Assembly (NCBI GenBank): GCA_031291275.1
Contig: JARLJJ010000452.1
Span: 1-39,098, forward strand
Reading direction: 5' to 3'
DNA length: 39,098 bases
Source of the DNA: Formivibrio sp.
GTDB taxonomy: Bacteria > Pseudomonadota > Gammaproteobacteria > Burkholderiales > Chitinibacteraceae
The notes below the pieces were generated by a model. The model was not told the origin of the DNA. It saw nothing but the letters and a program-made list of their open reading frames with translations, and did no database searches. Every line of letters starts with the position of its first letter. Position 1 is the stretch's first letter. This document shows, in pieces, positions 1 through 9,211 of the stretch. A program made the translations under genes and the position numbers.

Positions 1-1
1 G

Positions 2-1294
2 CTGGTCGCGCTGCTGGTCTGCCTGATTCCGACCACTATCGCCGGGTTGCTCTCTGCCATCGGCGTGGCCGGGATGAGCCGCATGATGCAGGCCAACGTG
101 ATCGCCACATCAGGACGTGCGGTCGAAGCGGCCGGCGACGTGGATGTGCTGCTGCTCGACAAGACCGGCACCATCACGCTCGGCAACCGACAGGCCAGCG
201 CCTTCCTGCCAGCGCCGGGCGTGTCCGAACGTACGCTGGCCGACGTGGCGCAGCTTGCCTCGCTGGCTGATGAAACGCCCGAGGGGCGCAGTATTGTCGT
301 GCTGGCCAAAGACAAGTTCGATCTGCGGGGACGTGAATTGCACGACACGGTTTTTGTGCCTTTCACCGCGCAAACGCGCATGAGCGGCGTTGACATCGGC
401 GACCCGGCCAGCCCACGCCAGATCCGCAAAGGCGCAGCCGAATCGGTGCGTGCCTGGGTGGAAGCGCAAGGCGCAGTATTTCCAGCCGCCGTGCAACTCA
501 ACGTTGAAGATGCCTCCAAACGCGGCAGCACACCGTTGGTCGTCGTAGATGGGCGTGAGGTACTGGGAACAATCGAGCTCAAGGACATTGTCAAGGGTGG
601 CATCCGCGAGCGCTTCGCTGCATTGCGCCGCATGGGCATCAAAACGGTAATGATCACTGGCGACAACAAGCTCACGGCCGCCGCGATCGCCGCCGAGGCC
701 GGCGTCGACGACTACCTGGCCGAAGCACGCCCGGAAGACAAGCTCCAGCTGATCCGCGATTATCAGGCCGAAGGCCGTCTGGTTGCCATGACCGGCGACG
801 GCACCAACGATGCCCCGGCGCTGGCACAGGCCGACGTGGCCGTGGCAATGAATTCCGGCACGCAGGCCGCCAAGGAAGCCGGCAACATGGTCGATCTGGA
901 TTCGAATCCGACCAAGCTGATCGAAATCGTCGAGACCGGCAAGCAGATGCTGATGACGCGCGGCTCGCTGACCACCTTCTCGGTCGCCAACGATATTTCC
1001 AAGTACTTCGCCATCCTGCCCGCGGTCTTCGTCGGCACCTACCCGCAACTGGCGCGCCTCGACGTGATGCATCTGACAAGCCCGACCTCGGCAATCCTCT
1101 CGGCGGTGATCTTCAACGCGCTGATCATCATTGCCCTGATTCCGCTGGCACTGCGCGGCGTGCGCTACCGCCCGCTCGGCGCGGCGATTCTGCTGCGGCG
1201 CAATTTACTGATCTACGGCCTGGGCGGGGTGGCGTTACCATTCCCGTGCATCAAACTGATCGACATGATCCTGAACCTTCTGGGAGTTGCATAA
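2..1294 (+). CDS. kdpB: Potassium-transporting P-type ATPase subunit KdpB (3' part)
   Basis: KdpB is the catalytic, ATP-hydrolysing subunit of the KdpFABC high-affinity potassium uptake complex in the inner membrane. The reading frame is open from base 2, so the 5' third (first transmembrane helices and part of the actuator domain) lies outside the window; about 430 of roughly 680-690 residues are present. Visible are the CLIPTT membrane segment, the DKTGT phosphorylation motif (Asp codon at 158-160), the TGD and [12 protein letters not shown] hinge motifs of P-type ATPases, and C-terminal membrane helices. Sequence agrees closely with E. coli KdpB from memory. The TAA stop shares one base with the kdpC ATG, so the genes are translationally coupled. 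The TTG at 47 is internal to the protein and not a start. Confidence 0.97.
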   Translation: MVALLVCLIPTTIAGLLSAIGVAGMSRMMQANVIATSGRAVEAAGDVDVLLLDKTGTITLGNRQASAFLPAPGVSERTLADVAQLASLADETPEGRSIVVLAKDKFDLRGRELHDTVFVPFTAQTRMSGVDIGDPASPRQIRKGAAESVRAWVEAQGAVFPAAVQLNVEDASKRGSTPLVVVDGREVLGTIELKDIVKGGIRERFAALRRMGIKTVMITGDNKLTAAAIAAEAGVDDYLAEARPEDKLQLIRDYQAEGRLVAMTGDGTNDAPALAQADVAVAMNSGTQAAKEAGNMVDLDSNPTKLIEIVETGKQMLMTRGSLTTFSVANDISKYFAILPAVFVGTYPQLARLDVMHLTSPTSAILSAVIFNALIIIALIPLALRGVRYRPLGAAILLRRNLLIYGLGGVALPFPCIKLIDMILNLLGVA

Positions 1295-1914
1295 TGAATA
1301 CCGCTACCCAAACCACCCTGCCCGATTCGACTTGGCGCACCCTGTATGCCGAGCTGCGTCCGGCACTGCGCCTGTTCCTGGTGCTGACTGTGATCACCGG
1401 CTTTATCTATCCGCTGCTGATCACCGGCATTGCCCAGGGCATCTTTGCGCACGAAGCCAATGGCAGCCTGATCCAGCGCGACGGCAAGCCGGTCGGATCC
1501 ATCTTGATCGGCCAGCCCTTCAGCGATGCCAAGTACCTGTGGGGCCGGCCGTCGGCCACCGCCCCGCAACCTTACAATGGCTTGGCCTCCAGCGGTTCCA
1601 ACCTCGGCCCGCTCAATCCGGCACTGGCCGATGCGGTCAAGGCGCGCATCGCTGATCTGCGTGCCGCCAACCCCACACAACTGGGACCGGTGCCGCAGGA
1701 ACTGGTGACCACATCAGCCTCGGGGCTTGATCCGCATATCTCGCCCCAAGCTGCGCTCTGGCAACTGGACCGCATCGCCCATGCCCGCTCCGTTCCAGCC
1801 AGCCAGGTAAGGGCTATCATTGACAAGTACACCGAACTGCCGACCCTGGGCCTGTTCGGAGAGGACCGCGTGAACGTACTGCAAGTGAACCTTGCCCTGG
1901 ATGAGTTGAAGTGA
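1294..1914 (+). CDS. kdpC: Potassium-transporting ATPase subunit KdpC
   Basis: KdpC is the small single-span subunit that stabilises KdpFABC and helps KdpB bind ATP. The product is 206 residues, normal for the family. An N-terminal hydrophobic helix (about residues 24-46, ending in FIYPLLITGIAQ) precedes a periplasmic domain with family motifs GQPF, YLWGRPSAT and a C-terminal run ending VNVLQVNLALDEL. The frame extends upstream to 1246, but the ATG at 1294 is chosen because it overlaps the kdpB stop (TAATG) and has a GGGAG ribosome-binding site eight bases before it. The stop overlaps the GTG of kdpD. Confidence 0.96.
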   Translation: MNTATQTTLPDSTWRTLYAELRPALRLFLVLTVITGFIYPLLITGIAQGIFAHEANGSLIQRDGKPVGSILIGQPFSDAKYLWGRPSATAPQPYNGLASSGSNLGPLNPALADAVKARIADLRAANPTQLGPVPQELVTTSASGLDPHISPQAALWQLDRIAHARSVPASQVRAIIDKYTELPTLGLFGEDRVNVLQVNLALDELK

Positions 1915-4580
1915 CCGAGCAACGCCCTGATCCCGACCGTCTGCTGGCCGTACTAGAGCGCGAACGCGAACTGGCCACGCGCGGGCGGCTGAAGATTTTC
2001 TTCGGCGCCTGCGCCGGCGTGGGCAAGACCTACGCGATGCTGAGCGCGGCCCAGCAAAAACGCAGCGAAGGCACGCAGGTACTGATCGGCATCGTGGAAA
2101 CGCATGGCCGCAGCGAAACCGCCGCCCTGCTGGAGGGGCTGACCGTACTGCCCCGGCGCGAAGTCCAATATCGGGGGCACACCCTGACCGAATTCGATCT
2201 GGATGCCGCGCTGGCAAAAAAACCGCCGTTGATCGTGGTCGACGAGCTGGCGCACACCAATATCGAAGGCAGCCGTCACCGCAAACGCTGGCAGGATGTG
2301 GAGGAACTGCTCGCCGCCGGTATCGACGTATGGACCGCGCTCAACGTGCAGCATCTGGAAAGTCTCAACGATGTGGTGGGCAGCATTACCGGTATTCGCG
2401 TGAATGAAACCGTGCCGGATCGCATCTATGAGTGTGCGGACGAAGTGTCGCTGGTCGACCTGCCACCCGAGGAACTGCAAAGCCGTCTCAAGGCCGGCAA
2501 GGTCTATCTGGCAGAAGCCGCCGAGCGGGCTGCCGGCAATTTTTTCCGCACCGGCAACCTGATTGCACTGCGCGAGTTGGCGCTACGGCGTACGGCCGAC
2601 CGGGTGGACGCGCAGATGCGCGCTTACCGAGCCGACCGGGCCATCGAGCGGGTATGGCAGACGCGCGATCGGCTGATGGTCTGCATCGGATCGAATGAAG
2701 TTAGCGAAACGTTGGTACGCAATGCCGCCCGCATGGCAAGCCACCTGCAGGCGGAATGGATAGCAGCCAGCGTGGAAACGCCGGGCATGGCGGGCGAATC
2801 CGAAGCCCGGCGGGAGCGGCGATTGCAAGCGCTCAAGTTGGCGGATTCGCTCGGGGCCGAAGTTTGCACGCTCACAGCCGTCGATGCCGCGCAGGCGCTG
2901 GTGCGCTTCGCAATCAGCCGCAACGTCAGCAAACTGATCCTCGGCCGTGCCCGGCGCAACCTCTGGCAACGTCTGTTACACCCTTCCCTACTGGATCGTC
3001 TTGCCACTATCGAACATGATTTGGAACTAGTTGTCGTCGGACTGCCACGCCGGAAACCCGAGCGCGAAGCACCGGCACAACATCTGCCAATACGCTGGCA
3101 GGGCTATATTTGGACACTTTTCATCTGTGCAGCAACCACCGCCTTCGCTGGTCTGCTCCTGTCGGTGTTTGATCTGGCCAACGTGGTCATGGTCTTCCTG
3201 CTTGCGGTAGTGGGTATAGCGCTGCGCTTTGGGCGTGGACCAGGTGCACTGGCCGCCTGCCTGACCGTAGCAGCCTTCGATTTCTTCTTTGTTCCGCCGC
3301 GCCTGACCTTCACCGTCAACGATACGCAGTACTTCTTCACTTTCGTCCTGATGCTGATCGCGGCGCTGGTGATCGGCCAGCTCGCGGCCAAGCTCAAATT
3401 CGAAGCCGTCACCGCCGCCACGCGCGAACACCGCTCTATGCAGCAGGCCGAGCTTTCACGCGACTTGTCCGCCGCGCTCTCGACCGAGCAGATTGTCGAA
3501 ATCGCTCTGCAGCATCTGGCCGGCATCTTCCAGGCGCGCATTTCGCTCTTGCTGCCGGATGCCAATGATCACGTCCGCCCCGCGCACGAAGCGGAAAAGG
3601 ATTTCGCCGATCTGGCCGTAGCGCAATGGGTCTACGATCATGAGCAGATGGCCGGGCATGGCACTGCCACCCTGCCCGCCACCAAGGCCCGCTACCTGCC
3701 GCTGCGCGCGCCAATGCGGGTGCGCGGCGTACTGGGGATACTGCCGGGCAAGGGCACTACGCTTGATCAGCCGGAAATGACACGCCAGATTGAAACCTGC
3801 ATCGGCCAGATCGCCCAAGCGCTGGAACGCGTGCATTACGTCGAGGTGGCGCAGGATGCTTTGGTCACGATGGAATCGGAGCGTCTGCGCAATGCCCTGC
3901 TTGCTGCCATCTCGCACGATCTGCGCACGCCGCTCACCGGGTTGGTGGGCATGGCCGATACCCTGGCCGCGCGGCAACCACATCAAGCAGCAGAACAGGA
4001 GATGATTCTGGGCATGCGCGACACGGCGCATCGCCTGGTGGCGCTGGTCACCAACCTGCTGGACATGGCGCGGCTGCAAACCGGGCGCATCCAGCTCAAG
4101 CGGGACTGGTGCGCGGTGGAGGAAATCATTGAGACTGCCACTCGCCAACTGGCCACGCAACTGACCGGACGCCCGCTGGAAACCCGTATCGACCCAAATC
4201 TGCCGTTATGCGAGTTCGATCCGGTGCTGATTGAGCGCGTCATGGTGAACCTGCTCGACAATGCCGCCAAGTACACGCCGGCGACGAGCAGAATCTGGAT
4301 CACAGCCGAGCTGAGCCACGGTATGCTGCAGGTCCGGGTCGAAGACGAAGGGCCGGGCCTGCCGGCGGGGTCCGAAGAACGGCTATTCACCAAATTCGAG
4401 CGTGGCGACACCGAATCCGCCCAGCCAGGCGTAGGGCTGGGCCTCGCGATTTGCCGCGCCATCGTGAATGCGCATGGCGGCAGTATCGAGGCGCGCAACC
4501 GTCCAAGCGGCGGCGCGTGTTTCAGCTTCCGCCTGCCTCAGGGCGAAGCCCCGGATACCGGGAACATGGAGACCGAATGA
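1911..4580 (+). CDS. kdpD: Turgor/potassium sensor histidine kinase KdpD
   Basis: KdpD senses low potassium or osmotic stress and phosphorylates KdpE. The 889-residue product has the full family architecture: an N-terminal KdpD domain with Walker A (GACAGVGKT, residues 32-40), a UspA-like domain (about 250-375), four transmembrane helices (about 401-495), a GAF-like region, a HisKA segment with phospho-acceptor His669 in SHDLRTPL, and a HATPase domain with N-box Asn784 (NLLDNAAKYTP) and later G-boxes (DEGPGL, GVGLGLAI). The GTG start at 1911 forms a GTGA overlap with the kdpC stop, and the ATGA overlap at the 3' end couples it to kdpE. Operon position with the pump genes supports direct regulation of kdp by this kinase. 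Confidence 0.97.
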   Translation: MTEQRPDPDRLLAVLERERELATRGRLKIFFGACAGVGKTYAMLSAAQQKRSEGTQVLIGIVETHGRSETAALLEGLTVLPRREVQYRGHTLTEFDLDAALAKKPPLIVVDELAHTNIEGSRHRKRWQDVEELLAAGIDVWTALNVQHLESLNDVVGSITGIRVNETVPDRIYECADEVSLVDLPPEELQSRLKAGKVYLAEAAERAAGNFFRTGNLIALRELALRRTADRVDAQMRAYRADRAIERVWQTRDRLMVCIGSNEVSETLVRNAARMASHLQAEWIAASVETPGMAGESEARRERRLQALKLADSLGAEVCTLTAVDAAQALVRFAISRNVSKLILGRARRNLWQRLLHPSLLDRLATIEHDLELVVVGLPRRKPEREAPAQHLPIRWQGYIWTLFICAATTAFAGLLLSVFDLANVVMVFLLAVVGIALRFGRGPGALAACLTVAAFDFFFVPPRLTFTVNDTQYFFTFVLMLIAALVIGQLAAKLKFEAVTAATREHRSMQQAELSRDLSAALSTEQIVEIALQHLAGIFQARISLLLPDANDHVRPAHEAEKDFADLAVAQWVYDHEQMAGHGTATLPATKARYLPLRAPMRVRGVLGILPGKGTTLDQPEMTRQIETCIGQIAQALERVHYVEVAQDALVTMESERLRNALLAAISHDLRTPLTGLVGMADTLAARQPHQAAEQEMILGMRDTAHRLVALVTNLLDMARLQTGRIQLKRDWCAVEEIIETATRQLATQLTGRPLETRIDPNLPLCEFDPVLIERVMVNLLDNAAKYTPATSRIWITAELSHGMLQVRVEDEGPGLPAGSEERLFTKFERGDTESAQPGVGLGLAICRAIVNAHGGSIEARNRPSGGACFSFRLPQGEAPDTGNMETE

Positions 4581-5269
4581 CCAGCAATGCCTACCGCGTA
4601 TTGATCATCGAGGATGATCCCGTCATCCGTCGTTTTATTCGTTCCTCGCTCGAAGACGAAGGCTGCGAGGTTTACGAGGCCGATACCGCCGCGCGCGGAC
4701 TCATTGAAGCGGGCACTCGCCAGCCCGCCTTGCTGATCCTCGATCTGGGCCTGCCTGACCGCGATGGACGCGAAGTCATCAAGGACATCCGCAGCTGGTC
4801 GCAAGTACCGATCATCGTGCTGTCGGCGCGCACACAGGAAGAAGAAAAAGTCGCCGCGCTCGATGCCGGCGCCGACGACTATCTGGTCAAACCCTTTGGT
4901 CTGCCGGAATTGCTTGCACGGGTTCGTGCACAGCAACGGCGCAATGCCTCAATGGGAACAGATGCCCAGCCGGTATTCTGTTTTGGCGAGGTATCTGTGG
5001 ATATGCTCCAGCGCCAAGTCACGCGCTCGGGTGAAGTAATCCACCTGACCCCGATCGAATATCGCCTGCTCTCGGCGCTGATCCGCAGCCACGGCCGGGT
5101 GCTGACCCATCGCCAGTTGCTGATCGATGCCTGGGGGCCGGGATACGCCGAGCGCAACCACTACCTGCGCATCTACATGAAACAACTACGCGCCAAACTC
5201 GAGCGCGATCCGGCGCAACCGGAATTTCTACTGACCGAAACCGGTGTAGGCTACCGTTTGCAGAACTGA
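4577..5269 (+). CDS. kdpE: Response regulator KdpE (OmpR family)
   Basis: KdpE is the DNA-binding partner of KdpD and activates the kdp promoter when phosphorylated. The 230-residue product has a receiver domain with acidic pocket Asp13/Asp14, phospho-acceptor Asp56 (LILDLGLPD) and Lys105 (VKPFG), followed by an OmpR-type winged helix (HLTPIEYRLL ... ETGVGYRL at the C-terminus). The frame is open from 4451, but the ATG at 4577 is the start: it overlaps the kdpD stop as ATGA and gives the standard N-terminus. The stop lies four bases from the convergent stop of the next gene, leaving no room for a terminator between them. Confidence 0.96.
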   Translation: MTSNAYRVLIIEDDPVIRRFIRSSLEDEGCEVYEADTAARGLIEAGTRQPALLILDLGLPDRDGREVIKDIRSWSQVPIIVLSARTQEEEKVAALDAGADDYLVKPFGLPELLARVRAQQRRNASMGTDAQPVFCFGEVSVDMLQRQVTRSGEVIHLTPIEYRLLSALIRSHGRVLTHRQLLIDAWGPGYAERNHYLRIYMKQLRAKLERDPAQPEFLLTETGVGYRLQN

Positions 5270-5273
5270 TTAC

Positions 5274-7061
5274 CTACTTCACCCACCAAGTTGCCAGCAT
5301 CCAGTCCGCCGGCTGGTAATACAGCGGCAACTGCTTTGGATACGCCAGCCTGTTCTTCCACGCGACACGGTGCGTGGCGCTATACCATTGCGGGATGATG
5401 TAGTACCCCTGCCGCAACACCCGGTCCAACGCATGCACCGCAGTCACACGTTCAGCGCGAGTCTTGCTGTTCACCACGGCATCGATCAGTCGATCGACCG
5501 CCGGGTCTTTCAGACCGATCACATTGCTGCTGCCCTTCTCTGTTGCCGCCTTGCTGCCGTAATAGTCGTAAAGTTCGATACCGGGGCTTTGCGTATCGCC
5601 AAAGCGCAAGCTGATCATGTCAAAATCGAAATCGTCGAGCCGGTGCTGATAGAGCGCGTAATCGACCTGCCGGCTTTTTACCGCAATGCCCAGTTTGGCC
5701 AGATTACGCTCGTACACGGCAAACACCCGGCTCATGCTGCCGCCATCATCGAGCCATTCAAACTCAAACGGCTCGCCATTGGCATTGCGCAAGGCGCCAT
5801 CGCGGTAGTTCCAACCGGCCTGTGCCAACAAGTCGCGCGCCCGAAGCAGATTTCCGCGTAAAGATGCAGGCGGATTGGTAGACGGAGGGAGAGGAACGGG
5901 GCCGAATACCGCAGGATCAAGCTGGCTGCGCAGTGGTTCCAGCAGTTTCAACTCACCAGCAGAGGGCAAGCCCGACGCGGCCAGCTCACCATTGGAATAA
6001 AAGCTGTCGATTCGCGTGTACTGGTTATAAAAGAGCTGGCGATTGAGCCATTCAAAATCCAGTGCCAGACCCAGCGCTTGGCGTACACGCTTGTCGGCAA
6101 ACAACTTCTTGCGCACATTCAGCACAAAACCCTGCATTCCTGCAGTATTGTGATGCGGGAATGCCATCCGTTGCAGTTCGCCGGAACGAAACTTTGGCCC
6201 CTGATACTGCCGAACCCAATTGCGGGCGCTGTACTCAACCAGAAAATCGAATTCACCCGCCTTGAAAGCTTCCAGACGCGCCACGTCATCTTTGTAGAAC
6301 CGGTAGGTAATGCGATCGAAATTGTATTGCCCGCGCCGTACCGGAAGATCGCTCGCCCAGTAATCGGCACGGCGCTGGTAGGTAATGCTACGGCCCAGAT
6401 CATAGGTTGAGATGACATAGGGGCCACTGGCAATCGGCGGTTCCAGCACGATCTGGTCCAGCGATTTCCCGCCGCCCCATTGATGCGAAAATACCGGCAG
6501 GCTTGCCACCGTCAACGGCAACTCTGGATTTGCATGGCGAAAACGATAGCGTACCGTGCGTGCATCCACCACGTCCGCTCCGGTCACCTCTGCCAAGGCA
6601 GAGCGATAGGCCGGACTGGCCGCCTTGCTCGTCAGGACATCAAAGCTGTGTTTCACATCCAGCGCAAGCACGGCATCGCCATTATTAAACCGAGCCGCCG
6701 GATTAAGACGAAAGGTCGCCGACAACCCATCTGCGGCCACCTGCATGTCTTCTGCCAGCAGGCCATACACGCTCGCCGGCTCGTCCAGGCTGGATACGGC
6801 CAACGACTCGAACATCAGCGGCGACAGATTCGGCACCGCAGTCCCCTTGATCACGAAGGGATTGAACGAATCGAAACTGGTGCGCCGATCCGGATTGGGC
6901 AGCACCAACTCACCACCTTTGGGCGCATCCGGATTCACATAATCGAAATGGCCGAAATTCGCCGGGTATTTCGGCGTATAACCAAGCGCCAAGGCATGAC
7001 TAGCCAAAGTTTGCCGAGTAACCAACAGCAGAATGAACAACAGTAGTAGTCGCGTTTTCAT
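5274..7061 (-). CDS. Periplasmic extracellular solute-binding protein, family 5 (YejA-like)
   Basis: A periplasmic binding protein of the SBP_bac_5 family, closest in style to YejA and other peptide/microcin-type receptors for ABC importers. The 595-residue product begins with a signal peptide (KTR then a leucine-rich core, cleavage near residue 20), followed by the family segment HFDYVNPDAPKGGEL and later QGFVLNVRKKLFADKRVRQAL, typical of oligopeptide-binding proteins. The frame is open to 7124, but the ATG at 7061 is chosen because it gives a clean signal peptide. No permease or ATPase gene is adjacent: kdpE converges on its 3' end and tsaB is divergent, so the rest of the transporter must be elsewhere. 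The exact substrate is not deducible. Confidence 0.88.
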   Translation of the reverse strand: MKTRLLLLFILLLVTRQTLASHALALGYTPKYPANFGHFDYVNPDAPKGGELVLPNPDRRTSFDSFNPFVIKGTAVPNLSPLMFESLAVSSLDEPASVYGLLAEDMQVAADGLSATFRLNPAARFNNGDAVLALDVKHSFDVLTSKAASPAYRSALAEVTGADVVDARTVRYRFRHANPELPLTVASLPVFSHQWGGGKSLDQIVLEPPIASGPYVISTYDLGRSITYQRRADYWASDLPVRRGQYNFDRITYRFYKDDVARLEAFKAGEFDFLVEYSARNWVRQYQGPKFRSGELQRMAFPHHNTAGMQGFVLNVRKKLFADKRVRQALGLALDFEWLNRQLFYNQYTRIDSFYSNGELAASGLPSAGELKLLEPLRSQLDPAVFGPVPLPPSTNPPASLRGNLLRARDLLAQAGWNYRDGALRNANGEPFEFEWLDDGGSMSRVFAVYERNLAKLGIAVKSRQVDYALYQHRLDDFDFDMISLRFGDTQSPGIELYDYYGSKAATEKGSSNVIGLKDPAVDRLIDAVVNSKTRAERVTAVHALDRVLRQGYYIIPQWYSATHRVAWKNRLAYPKQLPLYYQPADWMLATWWVK

Positions 7062-7082
7062 AGCTGCATGATAAACCACCGC

Positions 7083-7140
7083 ACCGAATGTTCGGTACGG
7101 TGTTACCAGCCAAGGCGCATTCAAGCTGGCGTGATAGAAT
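7083..7140. promoter_or_regulatory. Divergent control region between the binding-protein gene and tsaB
   Basis: The 106-base gap holds a perfect 6-2-6 palindrome, ACCGAATGTTCGGT, at 7083-7096, just upstream of the minus-strand binding-protein gene. It could be an operator or form a hairpin in that gene's leader. For tsaB on the plus strand an extended -10 (TGATAGAAT, 7132-7140) stands 28 bases before the ATG; no good -35 is seen. Both assignments are inferred from sequence alone. Confidence 0.35.
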
Positions 7141-7167
7141 CAGGCCATCGTTTAACACCCTGCCACC

Positions 7168-7848
7168 ATGCCTTTTCTTGCACTTGATACTTCCACCGAA
7201 CATCTTTCGCTCGCCATCAGCACACCTGATGGCATCGTTGGTCGAGATTGGCTTGTCGGCCAGAAACACGCCGAACAAACCCTGCCTCGCCTGGGTGAAC
7301 TATTCGCAGACTGCAGGATCAGCATGGCCGATATCGAAGGGATTGCATTCGGCAATGGCCCTGGTTCATTTACCGGTTTGCGCATCGGGTGCGGCATTGC
7401 ACAAGGGCTGGCTTTTGCACGCGATATTCCGGTGATCGGTATTTCCACCTTGGAAACCCTGGCGCAAAGCACTCAGGCAGATAAAGTCCTGGCCTGTCTG
7501 GATGCTCGAATGAATCAGGTGTATGCCGCTGCGTACCGGCGCGACGGGGAAGGCTGGCTTGAAATCACTCCGCCTGTGGTCTGCGATCCGCACTCCCTGC
7601 CCCTTCCTCCCGGCGAGGGATGGATTGGCGTGGGAAGCGGTTTTGCTGCATATGGCCCGGCGCTGGCCGAACGGCTTGGCGCCAGCCTTGCCGCCACACA
7701 ACCTGAGTGCTTCCCCAAAGCTGCCGATATGCTGGCACTGGCCCTGCCCCGTTTTGCAGCAGGCCTGGGTCGCCCGGCGCACGAAGCGGAACTCGTCTAC
7801 CTGCGCAATAAGGTCGCATTGAAAACCAGCGAGCGAGTCAAACCGTGA
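7168..7848 (+). CDS. tsaB: tRNA threonylcarbamoyladenosine biosynthesis protein TsaB
   Basis: TsaB is the non-catalytic partner of TsaD in the complex that installs N6-threonylcarbamoyladenosine (t6A37) on ANN-decoding tRNAs. The 226-residue product starts with the ASKHA-fold signature LALDTSTEHLSLAI and carries the conserved GNGPGSFTGLRIG segment (about residues 64-76), diagnostic for TsaB. Length is normal. The TGA stop overlaps the GTG start of rimI, a tsaB-rimI pairing that is common in proteobacteria. Confidence 0.95.
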   Translation: MPFLALDTSTEHLSLAISTPDGIVGRDWLVGQKHAEQTLPRLGELFADCRISMADIEGIAFGNGPGSFTGLRIGCGIAQGLAFARDIPVIGISTLETLAQSTQADKVLACLDARMNQVYAAAYRRDGEGWLEITPPVVCDPHSLPLPPGEGWIGVGSGFAAYGPALAERLGASLAATQPECFPKAADMLALALPRFAAGLGRPAHEAELVYLRNKVALKTSERVKP

Positions 7849-8282
7849 TCGTCCGCCCGCTGCTTCCTGCTGATCTGGACGCGCTGCTCGCGCTCGATGG
7901 CGCGACCAATCCGCACCCGTGGACTGCCGCACAATGGCAGGATTCGCTGGCGCAGCATCTCTGCCTCGGACTGGAATATCATGGAATTTTGGCCGGACTG
8001 GCCGTAGCCATGCTGTTGCCGGACGAGGCCGAGTTACTGCTGATCGCGGTCGATCCGGCACGGCAAGGTCATGGACTGGGCAGGGAATTGCTGGCCGCCC
8101 TAGGCACGGAGTTGACCGCGCAACAACGGGTAAACCTCTTTCTGGAAGTACGCGCATCCAACCTGCGCGCCCAGCAGTTCTACGCCGCAGCGGGCTTGCG
8201 TGAAATAGGCAGGCGGAAAAATTACTATCCCACTACCAACGGCCGTGAAGATGCACTGCTCCTGGCTGGAGCCCTGTCATGA
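7845..8282 (+). CDS. rimI: Ribosomal protein bS18-alanine N-acetyltransferase RimI
   Basis: A GNAT-family N-acetyltransferase that acetylates the N-terminal alanine of ribosomal protein S18. The 145-residue product shows the acetyl-CoA loop (ARQGHGLGREL, about residues 67-77) and the RimI signature in which EVRASNLRAQQFY is followed by a GL-x-E-x-GRRKNYY stretch. The GTG start is set by the GTGA overlap with tsaB; the end overlaps the next ATG as ATGA, so tsaB, rimI and the glycosylase gene are one translationally coupled unit. Confidence 0.93.
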   Translation: MIVRPLLPADLDALLALDGATNPHPWTAAQWQDSLAQHLCLGLEYHGILAGLAVAMLLPDEAELLLIAVDPARQGHGLGRELLAALGTELTAQQRVNLFLEVRASNLRAQQFYAAAGLREIGRRKNYYPTTNGREDALLLAGALS

Positions 8283-9175
8283 ACCGCCAAGCCCTGATCC
8301 TGCAAGAGCTGCAACTCGCGCCATTATGGGTGCGACGCGAGCTATTGCAGACTGCCGCGGATCAGCCAGAGGAAACCACAGCCCTCCCCGCCGGCACGGA
8401 ATCAGGCCCCGGAGAGGAAGCTCAGGCACGTCATCCGTTGCCCGCTGTCGCCCGCGCCGCCAACAAGGCGCTGGCGCCATTGATTGCACCGCACGAAACA
8501 GCCAGAGCGCCCCACGTTTCAGTACCCATACCTCCAAAGCCAAAAACTATTGAGCCGCCCATACAGGACAATGGCCGAGCGGCGGCTATCGCCACCATGG
8601 ATTGGAACACACTGCAGGCAGCCGTCGCCCAGTGCGATGCCTGCGCCTTGTGTAAAACCCGTCAGCAAACGGTGTTCGGCGTTGGCAATCTGCAGCCCGA
8701 TATAGTGGTAGTCGGCGAAGCGCCGGGCGAAGAAGAAGATCGAATGGGCGAACCTTTCGTGGGACGCGCAGGCAAGCTGCTCGACAATATGCTCGCCGCC
8801 ATAGGCGAAAAACGCGGCGAAAGGGTCTATATCGCCAACGTGCTCAAGTGCCGCCCACCCTCCAACCGTAATCCGCTGCCCAGCGAAATCGCCCTATGCG
8901 CGCCCTACCTGCAGCGCCAGCTTGAACTGCTTGCACCCAAAGTTATTCTTGCCGCGGGCCGTTTTGCAGCCCAACTGCTCTTGGACACAGAAGCCCCACT
9001 GTCTGCCTTGCGTAGCAAACCTCAACAATGGCGCGGTATTCCGGTTGTGGTGACTTATCACCCTGCCTACCTGCTGCGCAACCTGCCGGACAAATCCAAA
9101 AGCTGGAATGATTTGCTGCGCTTGCAAGAAATATTGCACAGTGCCAACCATGCCAAGTCAGGCGATATCAACTAG
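8279..9175 (+). CDS. Uracil-DNA glycosylase, family 4 (Fe-S type)
   Basis: Removes uracil from DNA to start base-excision repair. The 298-residue product has a proline- and alanine-rich N-terminal extension of about 110 residues, then a family 4 catalytic domain: iron-sulfur cysteines Cys119/Cys122 (Cys125 is also present), Cys191 and Cys207 match the C-x2-C ... C-x(14-17)-C spacing; motif A is GEAPGEEED and motif B is TYHPAYLLR. The extension is known in proteobacterial relatives and is probably a flexible linker. The ATG overlaps the rimI stop. Annotated in some genomes as a phage SPO1 DNA polymerase-related protein. Confidence 0.93.
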   Translation: MNRQALILQELQLAPLWVRRELLQTAADQPEETTALPAGTESGPGEEAQARHPLPAVARAANKALAPLIAPHETARAPHVSVPIPPKPKTIEPPIQDNGRAAAIATMDWNTLQAAVAQCDACALCKTRQQTVFGVGNLQPDIVVVGEAPGEEEDRMGEPFVGRAGKLLDNMLAAIGEKRGERVYIANVLKCRPPSNRNPLPSEIALCAPYLQRQLELLAPKVILAAGRFAAQLLLDTEAPLSALRSKPQQWRGIPVVVTYHPAYLLRNLPDKSKSWNDLLRLQEILHSANHAKSGDIN

Positions 9176-9211
9176 ACTTCAATCATTACCGATATCAACC
9201 TGCGTGCTTAC

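Noticed and set aside
110..1072. Long minus-strand open frames opposite kdpB (and similar long frames opposite other genes such as 28548-29753)
   Set aside because: They are antisense to well-recognised genes in GC-rich DNA, have histidine/arginine/glutamine-rich shadow translations and no ribosome-binding sites.
7061..7124. Longer N-terminus for the YejA-like protein
   Set aside because: It would bury the signal peptide behind 21 residues; the ATG at 7061 gives a normal secreted protein.
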